Shown in pieces: positions 54,524-63,130 of a DNA stretch of 64,000 bases. The stretch spans positions 3,968,001 to 4,032,000 of the forward strand of contig NC_003552.1 in the NCBI RefSeq assembly GCF_000007345.1, given 5' to 3'. Positions within the stretch are counted from its first letter, which is position 1, and the number at the start of each line of letters is the position of its first letter. Position numbers and translations under genes: made by a program. This DNA comes from Methanosarcina acetivorans C2A. Lineage in GTDB: Archaea > Halobacteriota > Methanosarcinia > Methanosarcinales > Methanosarcinaceae. The notes beneath the pieces are model-generated. The model made no database searches. It was not told where the DNA came from and saw only the letters and a program-made list of their open reading frames with translations.

Positions 54524-55711
54524 TTAGTCCAGGATAATCCAGGTCTCGGTCATTTTGCTCCCGATATCCGGATCAAGCTGCATTGCTTTTGTATACTGCA
54601 CTTTGGCCTCGTCAAAGCGCCTCATTTTTCTCATTAGCAGACCGTAGTTGTAGTGGAGAGGGGGATAATAAGGGTTGAGAGCAAGGGCTTTTTTGTATTC
54701 TTCCTCTGCTTCGGGGAAGCGCCCGAGTTCCGTCAGAAGGTTGCCGTAGCTGTAATGTCCTTCAGCACTTTCAGGGTCAAGACTGAGAGCTTTTTTGTAT
54801 TCCAGTTCAGCCTCGTACCTTCTTCCGAAGCGGGCAAGAAGGTTTGCATAATTGGAATGAACTTTTGCATCGTTCTGGTCAAGGGCAAGGGCTTCCATGT
54901 ACTGTTCTTCAGCTTCCGAGACTCTGCCTTCCCTTGCGAGGAGGTTCCCGTAGTTGAAAAGAGTTCTCCTGTGCCTGGGGTTAAGGGAAAGAGCCTTCCT
55001 GTACTCGACCTCGGCTTCCGAAGAACGCCCAAGGAAAGAGAGTAAAACACCGAAATTGTGGTGGAGGCTTGGGTCTTCGGGGTCCAGCTTCATGGCGAGC
55101 CTGTACTCTTTTTCGGCGTCCCTGAGCCTTCCAAGCTCAAATAGCAGGTTTGCATACCCGCCTCTGGCAGGGACATAGTCCGGGTTTCCGGCAAGGGCTC
55201 GAAGATAACACTCTTCTGCTTCAATTCCATACCCGTATTCGGTAAGGAGATAAGCGTACCCGGCGTTTGCTTTCACATTTTCAGGAGAGGCTTCAAGTAC
55301 GGCTTTATACTCATTTTCTGCATCCTGAATCCTTCCGAGCTCTAGAAGAAGTTCAGCGTAAGCGCATCTTACATCTGCGTTTTCAGGGTTTTCGCTAAGA
55401 ACTTCACAGTAGCTTGCTTCGGCTTCAGGGGAAAAGCCCAGTACATGTGCTGCAGTGCCCAGCGCATAGCAGGAATCTTCACGGAGCTTCCCGGAAGCCT
55501 GCATTAAGCAAACTTTTGCTAAAACGTATTCTTCCAAATGCATTTTTTGCTGCCTGCATGCCCTGGAGAGGTCAAGTAAGAGTTTTGGGGAAAAAGCTTT
55601 CTTTTTTGAGCTTTCCAGAGCAAAATCGACTGCACAGGGGAGATTTTTCTGATCGGATCCGATCATTCCAATTACTTCGTATACGAAATCGTCAATTGCT
55701 TCAAAGTTCAT
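54524..55711 (-). CDS. Tetratricopeptide-repeat protein, second paralogue
   Basis: 395 residues with about nine to ten 34-residue TPR units (for example 'ALSLNPRHRRTLFNYGNLLAR' and 'ALALDQNDAKVHSNYANLLAR'). The N-terminal 70 residues resemble the N-terminus of the paralogue at 48558-49610. Scaffold role; partners unknown. ATG after GAGGTG. The 54234-54523 gap downstream contains 'gttgaaac' words but no gene. Confidence 0.88.
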   Translation of the reverse strand: MNFEAIDDFVYEVIGMIGSDQKNLPCAVDFALESSKKKAFSPKLLLDLSRACRQQKMHLEEYVLAKVCLMQASGKLREDSCYALGTAAHVLGFSPEAEASYCEVLSENPENADVRCAYAELLLELGRIQDAENEYKAVLEASPENVKANAGYAYLLTEYGYGIEAEECYLRALAGNPDYVPARGGYANLLFELGRLRDAEKEYRLAMKLDPEDPSLHHNFGVLLSFLGRSSEAEVEYRKALSLNPRHRRTLFNYGNLLAREGRVSEAEEQYMEALALDQNDAKVHSNYANLLARFGRRYEAELEYKKALSLDPESAEGHYSYGNLLTELGRFPEAEEEYKKALALNPYYPPLHYNYGLLMRKMRRFDEAKVQYTKAMQLDPDIGSKMTETWIILD

Positions 55712-56640
55712 TATCCGGCACCTCAGAAAACTGAGTGTTAATTGATTTAGGGGGGTTGTCAGTGTAACATCCGGAGTATAGTTTTACAATTAATTGAATA
55801 TATTAGTAAGTGAATAGTGCGTAAGACTATTTGACATAATATTAGTGTTTGAATAGTGTATATGAGAATCAGTATAATATTACAATAATCATATAACACT
55901 TTATCCCTTTGCAACCCAAAATAAAACAACTAATTGCATTGAACGACAGCGTTTTCCTAAAAAAATAGATTTCGCAGGATAAAAAACAAGGATGCAGGAA
56001 AGGAGAAAATATAAAAATACAATAAGATATATAAAAACATAAAAAATGATACGATAAACCAGATTGAAAAATTGAAAAAGAAATAAATAAAAATACGAAT
56101 GGAAAAAAAAAGCATATCAAATGATAGTATTATCCCGAAGAGAAGGTATTTAAAAAATTTCGAATAAGGCATAAATCAAACATTGAAAAATTACTGTTTC
56201 GTATTAAACTGGAGATAAAATTCGTTATATGTTCAGGTTACGTTTTAAGTTACATTGCAGATTATATTGCGGGTCATATTGCAGCTTACATTGTGGGTCA
56301 AAAAAGTTAATTCCAAAAGCCCTGGCTTTTCAACAGAAGAACTGTAAAGATAAAAAACAGAAAAAAACTCTCCAGTCAACCCGGAGCAAGTTCAATTACC
56401 TTAAGGGCTGGAAGGCATATAGTCTCAAAAAAACCATATCAGATTCTTAGTTTTGATTCTTTCTGCCTGTAAGGTCTCGAAGCTTACAGGATTAAGCTTC
56501 AAAAAACACAGGGCTCCAAAAAAACAATATATGAGAACTATACTCTCTTTATTGCTTAGAAATTTAAAATGAAATGCTCAGTACCGAAAAAAACAAATAA
56601 ACGCTTAATAACCATTTAAGGATCTCTGAAACTGACCACC
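55712..56640. other. Long AT-rich intergenic region
   Basis: No gene. 56225-56300 has a repeated 'attgcagattatattgcgggt' type of word (three or four copies). Otherwise A/T-rich. The last bases carry the start region of the FxsA gene; no strong ribosome-binding site is seen there. Confidence 0.5.
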
Positions 56641-57045
56641 ATGTTTCTCAAACTATTTTCCCTTTTTCTGATTATTCCCCTTGTGGAGATTTATCTCCTT
56701 ATAAAGATAGGGGGTATAATCGGAGCTTTTAACACCGTGCTCGTTATTTTGATTACTGCAAGCCTTGGGGCTTACCTGACAAAAAGCCAGGGCTTTCGGG
56801 TATTCCACCAGATTCAGGACGCAACAAGACAGGGATATATGCCTGGAAATGAACTCCTGCACGGGCTTTTTGTCCTGATAGGGGGTTTTGCCCTCCTGAC
56901 CCCCGGTTTTCTGACCGACGCCATAGGCTTTTCCATGTTAATTCCCCAGATCAGAGAAATCTATGTGGGAATTGCAAAAGGAATCATCAGAAAAAAGATC
57001 GAACAGGGCAACTTCCAGATGCGAGTGTATACGGATTTCAGGTAA
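56641..57045 (+). CDS. fxsA: FxsA-family membrane protein
   Basis: 134 residues with three to four helices: 'LFSLFLIIPLVEIYLLIKIG' (the FxsA start), 'VLVILITASLGAYL', 'ELLHGLFVLIGGFALLTPGF' and 'MLIPQIREIYVGI'. The family is widespread; E. coli FxsA is linked to phage exclusion, but the biochemical role is unknown. Full length. Downstream is an inverted copy of the 36-bp hairpin repeat. Confidence 0.87.
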   Translation: MFLKLFSLFLIIPLVEIYLLIKIGGIIGAFNTVLVILITASLGAYLTKSQGFRVFHQIQDATRQGYMPGNELLHGLFVLIGGFALLTPGFLTDAIGFSMLIPQIREIYVGIAKGIIRKKIEQGNFQMRVYTDFR

Positions 57046-57215
57046 CTCCGAATTGCGCCTCGGGAGTACGCGGTCTGTTTCGGCAGAGTTGCGGCTCTGC
57101 AGTGCGCGGTCTGTTTCGCTCCGCTCAAGCAGACTATTTATGGAGAAGTGAGCTGCGCTCAAGAAGGCTAATTTACAGGTTCCAGCAGTGGGCTTTGCTC
57201 GCTCAAGAGGACCAA
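57046..57215. repeat. Inverted copy of the 36-bp hairpin repeat family
   Basis: One full and one partial unit in the opposite orientation ('gcagagttgcggctctgcag' and 'cgcggtctgtttcg' words), followed by 'ctcaagcagac', the reverse of the leading words at 36847 and 42630. No gene here. 57216-57608 has no gene either, apart from sequence related to 37735-37785. Confidence 0.85.
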
Positions 57216-57608
57216 CCTATGGACGAGTAACGTTACTTCTTCTCTTCACTCATGCGGACCAAATTATAGATCTATCTAATCCGTACAGCATTATTCGCTG
57301 TATTTTGTCGTTTTTGGCCCGTCGGCACAGGAGAGCGGTCTTTCCCAAAAAGACGAAGAATAAGATGAAAGAGGAGAGGAGATAAGTTTCGTGGTCAGAC
57401 GAAATATTTTCTTAAGCCTTTGGCAGACTCCTTCCAGATTGCGACCACTATATAAGTACCTTTATTGAACTCAGGTTTTCTTTTTTGTATCTGGCTGGCA
57501 GGTTAAATCCGGTTCTGTGCGGAACATGATAAAAAAAGAGAAGAGCCGGGATATTAAGAAATAATATCCTCTTTAATAGGGGCAGCCTTAAGGTTCGCAT
57601 TGCGATTC

Positions 57609-58325
57609 TTAGAACACGATTGAGAAAAGATAAAGCAACATCGGTGCCAGAAAAACTGTAACCAAACCAGCAATCCCTATTGCAAGTCCGCTCATTGCTC
57701 CTTCGGTTTCCCCGAGTTCTATTGCCCTTGTTGTCCCGAGAGCATGGGAAGCTGTACCGATTGCAATACCGACTGCAACCCCATCGTTTATGCGGAAGCA
57801 ACGGCAAATGAAAGGTCCGAGTATAGCCCCTATGATTCCTGTTACTATAATTGCAGCTACGGTTATTGCAGGAAGGCCTCCTATCTGTTTTGAGATCTCT
57901 ATTCCGATGGGGGTGGTCACGGATTTCGGGACAAGGGAATTGGTTATGACTTCATCAAGCCCGAAAAGGCTGGAGAAGATGAAGATACTTGAAATGCCCG
58001 CAATACAGCCTGCACTTATGCCTGTTATTATGGGAAGGGAATTGCTTTTCAGGAGCTGGATTTTTTTGTAGAGGGGTACGGCAAGGACAACGGTTGCAGG
58101 CCCGAGGAAGAAGGAAATGTAATCTCCACCAACATTGTAAGTTTCGAAATCTATCCTGAAATAAAGGAGAAAAAGGATCACAAGCACAAAACCTATAAGA
58201 AGAGGATTGAAGACCGAAGAACGGGTCTTTTTATAGAGCAGGGAACCTATCTGGAAAGCAACTAAAGAAAGAAGAATTCCAAAAAGGGGTGTATTCACAA
58301 ACTCACTCAAAAAACCGGCCTGCAA
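57609..58325 (-). CDS. lrgB: LrgB family membrane protein
   Basis: 238 residues with about seven helices. Typical LrgB words: 'IGSLLYKKTRSSVFNPLLIG', 'SFFLGPATVVLAVPLYKK' and 'GTASHALGTTRAIELGETEG'. Forms, with LrgA, a holin/antiholin-like or glycolate/3-hydroxypropionate-transport-like pair in bacteria; the archaeal role is unclear. Start: TTG at 58325 with GAGAGGTGA 9 nt upstream, 1 nt after the lrgA stop, so coupled. Confidence 0.9.
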   Translation of the reverse strand: MQAGFLSEFVNTPLFGILLSLVAFQIGSLLYKKTRSSVFNPLLIGFVLVILFLLYFRIDFETYNVGGDYISFFLGPATVVLAVPLYKKIQLLKSNSLPIITGISAGCIAGISSIFIFSSLFGLDEVITNSLVPKSVTTPIGIEISKQIGGLPAITVAAIIVTGIIGAILGPFICRCFRINDGVAVGIAIGTASHALGTTRAIELGETEGAMSGLAIGIAGLVTVFLAPMLLYLFSIVF

Positions 58326-58326
58326 T

Positions 58327-58824
58327 TCAGTTCACCTCTCTTGTTTTTCTTTCGCGTGTTTGCATTTTATTATGTATCTTTACTCTTCCGGATGCCTGAA
58401 TTCTTTTGACTGCAAGTGTTTTTTCAGGAATGTTCCCTGTCTTACTTTTCCCTTTTCCAGAAAAGACCTCCTTCATTGACCTTCTTTGGAGGAATTTTTT
58501 GACAAACTCTACTGTCAGCCCGGTTACTCCCAGAATTATCACTGTTGAGATAACGGAAACCCCGATGACTGCGACCAATTTTCCCTCAAGCACCGCAAAG
58601 CAGGTTATAAGGATAACTCCTGCCGGAAGGAAGAAAAAAGCCAGGTTATCAAGTAGAAAATCGCTGATCCTGTCTATCATTTCGAGCTTGATCACACCCG
58701 AATACAGGCCGAAAAAAAGGATTAACATGCCCAGGATATTGCCCGGAACAGGCAATCCGAAGATCTTTTGAAGGAACTCACCCAGAAAATATATGCCAAG
58801 AATAATCGAAAATTGTTTTAGCAA
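58327..58824 (-). CDS. lrgA: LrgA/CidA family membrane protein
   Basis: 165 residues: four helices in the first 115 ('IILGIYFLGEFLQKIFGLPV' with the family's 'PGNILGMLILFFGLY'), and a basic C-terminal tail of about 50 residues, longer than in most CidA/LrgA proteins. First gene of the pair with lrgB. The reason for the long tail is unknown. Confidence 0.88.
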   Translation of the reverse strand: MLKQFSIILGIYFLGEFLQKIFGLPVPGNILGMLILFFGLYSGVIKLEMIDRISDFLLDNLAFFFLPAGVILITCFAVLEGKLVAVIGVSVISTVIILGVTGLTVEFVKKFLQRRSMKEVFSGKGKSKTGNIPEKTLAVKRIQASGRVKIHNKMQTRERKTREVN

Positions 58825-59134
58825 AACCTTTTTTGCCTCCTGTTGACTCGGACTGGACTAAAGAAATAGAATTATAAATACCTTCTCAATAATTAAGAAA
58901 TTATTTACAGTGTAACCAAGACCCAACACAACCGGGATATTTGCTATTTCCAGATACTTACCTCCATATATCGGCTTCCAGATGCTTTCCTCCAGATTAT
59001 TTTCCCAAGACTATTTTCCCCAGATTCATTCACATTTACGATACTTTCACACCTTCATGATGCAAACTGAACGTTTTCAAAAGGCACACAATAAATTCAT
59101 ATCGAGCAAACTCCTATTTTCATTGGGTGTTCTG

Positions 59135-60328
59135 ATGGGAGAAACGCATTTAATATACATGGATCATGCAGCCACCACTTTCACAAAACCGGAAGTGATT
59201 GAAGCTATGCTGCCTTTTTTGAAAGAACATTTCGGCAACCCTTCTTCCCTGTATTCTATCGGTAGAGAAGGCAAGGAGGCTGTGGAAACCTCAAGGAAAA
59301 AACTTGCAAAGGCTCTTGGGGCTGCTCAGCCTGAAGAAATTTATTTTACTTCAGGGGGGACCGAATCGGATAACTGGGCTATCAAAGGCACGGCTTTTTC
59401 CAGGCAGAAGAAAGGAAAGCACATTATCACCACACCAATTGAACACCATGCAGTGCTTTACCCCTGCGAGTATCTGGAAACGCAGGGATTTGAAGTAACC
59501 TATCTGCCTGTGGACGAATACGGGCTTGTGAACCCTGCGGAAGTGGAAGCCTCAATAAAAAAGGATACCGTCCTGATCTCGGTCATGTATGCAAATAACG
59601 AAATCGGGACAATCGAGCCCATTCTGGAGATAGGAAAGATTGCCAGAGAACATGGGATTCCTTTTCATACAGATGCCGTACAGGTAATAGGGAAAGTCCC
59701 CCTTGACCTGCAGAGAGAACATAAGGATGTGGACATGCTCTCCCTTTCCTCGCATAAATTCTACGGGCCGAAAGGAATCGGAGCCCTTTACATAAGAGAA
59801 GGGACGGAAATCGACAATTACATGCACGGAGGCGCGCAGGAGAGGGGAAAACGCGCAGGGACAGAGAATGTTGTAGGGATCGTGGGCATGGGAAAGGCAA
59901 TAGAACTTGCAACTGCAAACATCGAGGCACATAATGAAAAGCTCAGTAAAATGAGAGCCCGTCTCATGGCCGGAATCCTTGAAATTCCTTACTGCAGGCT
60001 CAACGGGCATCCGGAAAAACGCCTTCCAGGGAACCTGAACTTCAGTTTTGAATATATCGAAGGAGAATCCCTGCTGCTCATGCTTGACCAGATGGGAATC
60101 TGCTGTTCAACAGGCAGCGCCTGTTCTTCGGGTTCTTCCGAACCTTCGCATGTGTTAAGGGCAATAGGCCTAGCTCCGAAAACTGCCCAGGGCACGCTGC
60201 GCCTGACCCTTGGAGATGCAAATTCCGAAGAAGATATCGATTATGTCCTTGAAGTGCTGCCTGAAGTCGTCGGAAAATTGAGGGCCATATCTCCATTCTA
60301 CAAGCCGGAAAGTAAATGTGAAAAGTGA
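59135..60328 (+). CDS. iscS: Cysteine desulfurase, IscS/NifS
   Basis: 397 residues from ATG 59135, which begins 'MGETHLIYMDHAATT' as in other family members. The 51-residue extension to 58982 has no family match. PLP Lys in 'SLSSHKFYGPKG'; catalytic Cys in the loop 'CSTGSACSSGSSEPSHVL'. It takes sulfur from cysteine for Fe-S cluster (and other sulfur) biosynthesis. Followed by iscU on the same strand, 155 nt downstream. Confidence 0.94.
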   Translation: MGETHLIYMDHAATTFTKPEVIEAMLPFLKEHFGNPSSLYSIGREGKEAVETSRKKLAKALGAAQPEEIYFTSGGTESDNWAIKGTAFSRQKKGKHIITTPIEHHAVLYPCEYLETQGFEVTYLPVDEYGLVNPAEVEASIKKDTVLISVMYANNEIGTIEPILEIGKIAREHGIPFHTDAVQVIGKVPLDLQREHKDVDMLSLSSHKFYGPKGIGALYIREGTEIDNYMHGGAQERGKRAGTENVVGIVGMGKAIELATANIEAHNEKLSKMRARLMAGILEIPYCRLNGHPEKRLPGNLNFSFEYIEGESLLLMLDQMGICCSTGSACSSGSSEPSHVLRAIGLAPKTAQGTLRLTLGDANSEEDIDYVLEVLPEVVGKLRAISPFYKPESKCEK

Positions 60329-60483
60329 TACAGAATCATGCGTGCATACGGAAACGGTTAGAGAGTTCAGAGCCGATGGAAATCGAGAATCCAGAGAAAA
60401 GAATCCAGAGAAATATATGGCAATCCAGGGAGTTAGAGAAAAGTGAGGAAGTTTTGTGTATAATAAAAAGGTGAGGGATTTTT

Positions 60484-60864
60484 GTGTACAATAAAAAGGT
60501 GATGGACCATTTTATGAATCCGAGAAACGTGGGGGAAATAGAGGACGCTGACGGCATAGGAGAAGCCGGAAACCCGCATGGGGATCAGATGAAAATTTTC
60601 CTGAAAATCCGGGACAACAGGATTGAAGATGTAAAATTCAAGACATTTGGATGTGCAGCAGCAATCGCATCCAGCAGCATGGCAACCGAACTGATAAAAG
60701 GCAAGACCCTTGAAGAAGCCTGGGAGCTTACAAACGAAGACGTGGCTGAAGCGCTTGAAGGTCTTCCTCCGGGAAAACTGGAGTGTTCTGTAGTTTCCAG
60801 AGAAGCAACCCACATGGCAATCAATGATTACCGAAAAAAGCAGGGACTTGAACCTCTTAAATGA
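60484..60864 (+). CDS. iscU: IscU-like Fe-S scaffold lacking the first conserved Cys
   Basis: 126 residues. N-terminal 'KKVMDHFMNPRNVGEI' matches IscU, and 'FGCAAAIASSSMATELIKGK' and 'KLECSVVSREATH' contain the second and third Cys. In place of the first Cys motif ('G-A-P-x-C-G-D') it has 'GNPHGDQ', one residue shorter, with His before Gly-Asp. The Asp normally next to that Cys remains. The role is Fe-S cluster assembly with IscS (family knowledge), but a changed ligand set is implied by the sequence. Codon region 60573-60590. Paired with iscS. Confidence 0.87.
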   Translation: MYNKKVMDHFMNPRNVGEIEDADGIGEAGNPHGDQMKIFLKIRDNRIEDVKFKTFGCAAAIASSSMATELIKGKTLEEAWELTNEDVAEALEGLPPGKLECSVVSREATHMAINDYRKKQGLEPLK

Positions 60865-61404
60865 AACAGCAGTAAAATCAACCGTAAGAGCTTGCCTTAA
60901 AATACCAACCATTTCTACATTTGGATAGTGGAGATTGTTGATATTAAATTCAACCTGTGAAATAATTACATCAGTCTTACTATCCCTATGTATTAAATCA
61001 AATACTTTAGACATTGTGCTTAAACTTTACACTTTAGACATTTACCAGTTTAATGCCACCGTTTTTCAGATCTAATAAGTAAGTCCTATCCCCATTGTAG
61101 AGTCAACTTTAATTAAGACACGACATAAGAGAGAAGAATTAATGGGTAGGAGCAATCTCAAGAACTCTACATACCCAAATTTGTGAATTGTGGGTTTACC
61201 TCGATTTCTAAAAAACGCACATGAAATTCCCGAATTACAGGCACAAAAAATGAAAGTACCCCGGAACTTTCATGCCAAATTATTGATTGCTTCGTGGAAT
61301 AGATTACTTTCCTTTTGTGGCAAGAATTAAAATCAAATTGCGGACGGCCACCCTACCTTAAAAGGTAGGGTATGCTTCGGGTCATCCGCCGATTTCTGGG
61401 GAAG
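60865..61404. other. Intergenic with short palindromic repeat and a possible relic
   Basis: A minus frame beginning at 61014 ('MSKVFDLIHRDSKTDVIISQ') runs into the iscU gene and may be a truncated relic. 61211-61276 is a copy of the palindromic repeat also at 37781 and 50051. 61351-61370 is a 'ccctacctt..aaggtaggg' hairpin typical of IS200/IS605 ends. Confidence 0.5.
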
Positions 61405-61929
61405 TTAGAAATCGGTTAGTTTCAATTGTCCAGATTTCTTTATTCTATTAGATCTAATCTCTTTTTTTGGTTTTCCTTGGGATTCGTTAATATAATGCCT
61501 GATTGTGTCAGCAGTTACATTCCCAATTGATCTATAGAACTTGCCACTTGACCATAAACTTCCACCCCAGTATTTTTCCCTTAATTAAGGATGAAGCTTA
61601 AATAATCTGTAAGAACTTCCTCCTTTTAGGTGTTGAATTACCTTGGATAGTGAGGTGCTTGGATGGAATTCCACAAACAAGTGCACATGATCTTCTACTA
61701 CTTCCATGGCATGTATTCTATAGCCTTTCTCAGTACAAATGTTTTTGAGGATTGACGCAATCCTTTTTAACTTTCTTGTTGTAGAATATTTTGAATCTGT
61801 ACTTAGGCGCCAATACGATGTGGTAGGTGGTCTGACCATAGCCATGGCTAAAACTACGCAATTCCAATGCTTATCACATCCTAGCCATAGGTGGCTGCAA
61901 ACCCCTGTGGCTATGGTGTCAAAAAACAT
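61405..61929 (-). pseudogene. IS200/IS605 TnpA pseudogene
   Basis: Minus-strand reading in two frames: 'TTYHIVLAPKYRFKIF', then (shifted) 'EKGYRIHAMEVVEDHVHLFV' with the HxH of Y1 transposases, 'SKVIQHLKGGSSYRLFKLHP', then an in-frame TAA before 'REKYWGGSLWSSGKFYRS'. A frameshift plus nonsense codon make it inactive. A 'ccctacctt..aaggtaggg' hairpin at 61351-61370 marks its right side. Next to the group II intron. Confidence 0.8.
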
Positions 61930-62024
61930 TATATTGAAAAAAGTAACGATTTTAGATTTTTAAGGTGTATATCGAAAAACCTGCGAGGGTTCACTTCATC
62001 CCAGACTTGAAAGTCTGGGCATTG

Positions 62025-62645
62025 GTAAGTAGCCCAGGGGAATTTCACCCCCAGGCCCTCTCAGATCCGTACTTGAATCTCTCGATTCATACGGCTCCCA
62101 TTATCCAGCCATAAAGCCTTGTTTTGTCCATTGGTTCCTCCCTTGAAGACAAGGTTGACCGCAGTTCAAAACTGGATAATACAATCCCTTCGCTCCATGC
62201 CCATTACAGGCACTTCATCACTACTACGAATTGTTCCGCCCCTGTTCATCGCATCGATACTTTTGTCCTTGCGGGTCCACCGCTTGGAGGTTTCTCTTTA
62301 CATCGATGAGCAGGTTCCCACGTTCCACAGAAAAGCACGAGTTAAGTTCCCGCCACCTATATACCGGTCACCATCTGGTCAGTAAACAGAGTATCTTCCA
62401 GACTTATCCCAGGTTAGTCACGCCACCTGGTTTTGACGACATCATCGCGTTTTCGATACGTCTTCAGTGGTTCATTTTCATTCGGCTCCTTAACCCACAC
62501 CTGACGAAGTCATAGCCTCGCCTTTTCCCATAATGCTCACTACCGTGGCTTTTGACCAAAGCAGCTTATGGGTGGTTTGGAATAACTTCCTGTAAAGCGA
62601 GTCCGAGGGGTCTACCCTCATCTTTTCTGCAGCCTCGTGGCACAC
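62025..62645 (-). ncRNA. ORF-less group II intron
   Basis: On the minus strand a GTGTG 5' end (62645-62641), then about 620 bases with no long reading frame, and a canonical 34-nt domain V at 62097-62064 ('gagccgtat', GAGA loop, 'gtacggatc' with the catalytic AGC). Domain VI follows ('ggcctggggg' with its complement 'cccctgggc') and the 3' end near 62025 ('ttac'). It lacks a reverse transcriptase ORF, so it would depend on another copy's protein. Methanosarcina is known for such introns. The 5' end is less certain than the 3' end. Confidence 0.8.
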
Positions 62646-63130
62646 CATGACCCTCCGCGCTCCTATAGCAGTAAAAAATGTATTGAAAATTTGATACAAT
62701 CAAGCAAACAGGCAAACCTCTTACATGCAGTATGAAATCTGTTTAATTCAACTGTTTTTATGTTGATAAATTCGATTAATTTATAATGTTTAAAAATATA
62801 CACAAAATTGTAGGTCTTAAATGAATATGTGAGTGTTTTTCGAAATAGAATTAAAACAGATAATAATAAAAAATTAGAGTTTATTGGATAAATCACAAGT
62901 CTAATCTTAATTACAGATATAATGCACAATACTTGCACAGTAATGCAGACAACAATTTTGTCATTTTTCAAATTAAAAATATAATTATGTTATCAATATT
63001 AAAAATATGATTATGTTATCAATATTAAAAATATTATATTATTTTCGTTGAGTTTAATAATGTAATATAAGTAGGCAAACTGGATCTAAAGTGAACATGT
63101 GTGGTTATATAATCAGAGGGGAGATCAGAA
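62646..63130. other. Intergenic, AT-rich, with 26-bp direct repeat
   Basis: No gene. Two tandem 26-bp copies of 'attaaaaatat(a/g)attatg' plus 'ttatcaat' (62972-63023) lie 110 bases upstream of the TIR-like gene, and a third partial copy follows. TATA-like stretches here may form its promoter. Confidence 0.55.

Noticed and set aside
58982-59134. N-terminal extension of IscS
   Set aside because: Family members begin at the ATG 59135 equivalent, and the extension has no conservation-like pattern.
60433-61014. Minus-strand 193-residue reading frame over iscU
   Set aside because: Most of it is antisense to iscU; only its first 45 residues lie outside, at best a relic.
62119-62515. Plus-strand reading frames over the intron
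   Set aside because: They are antisense to a structured intron RNA and show no protein features.
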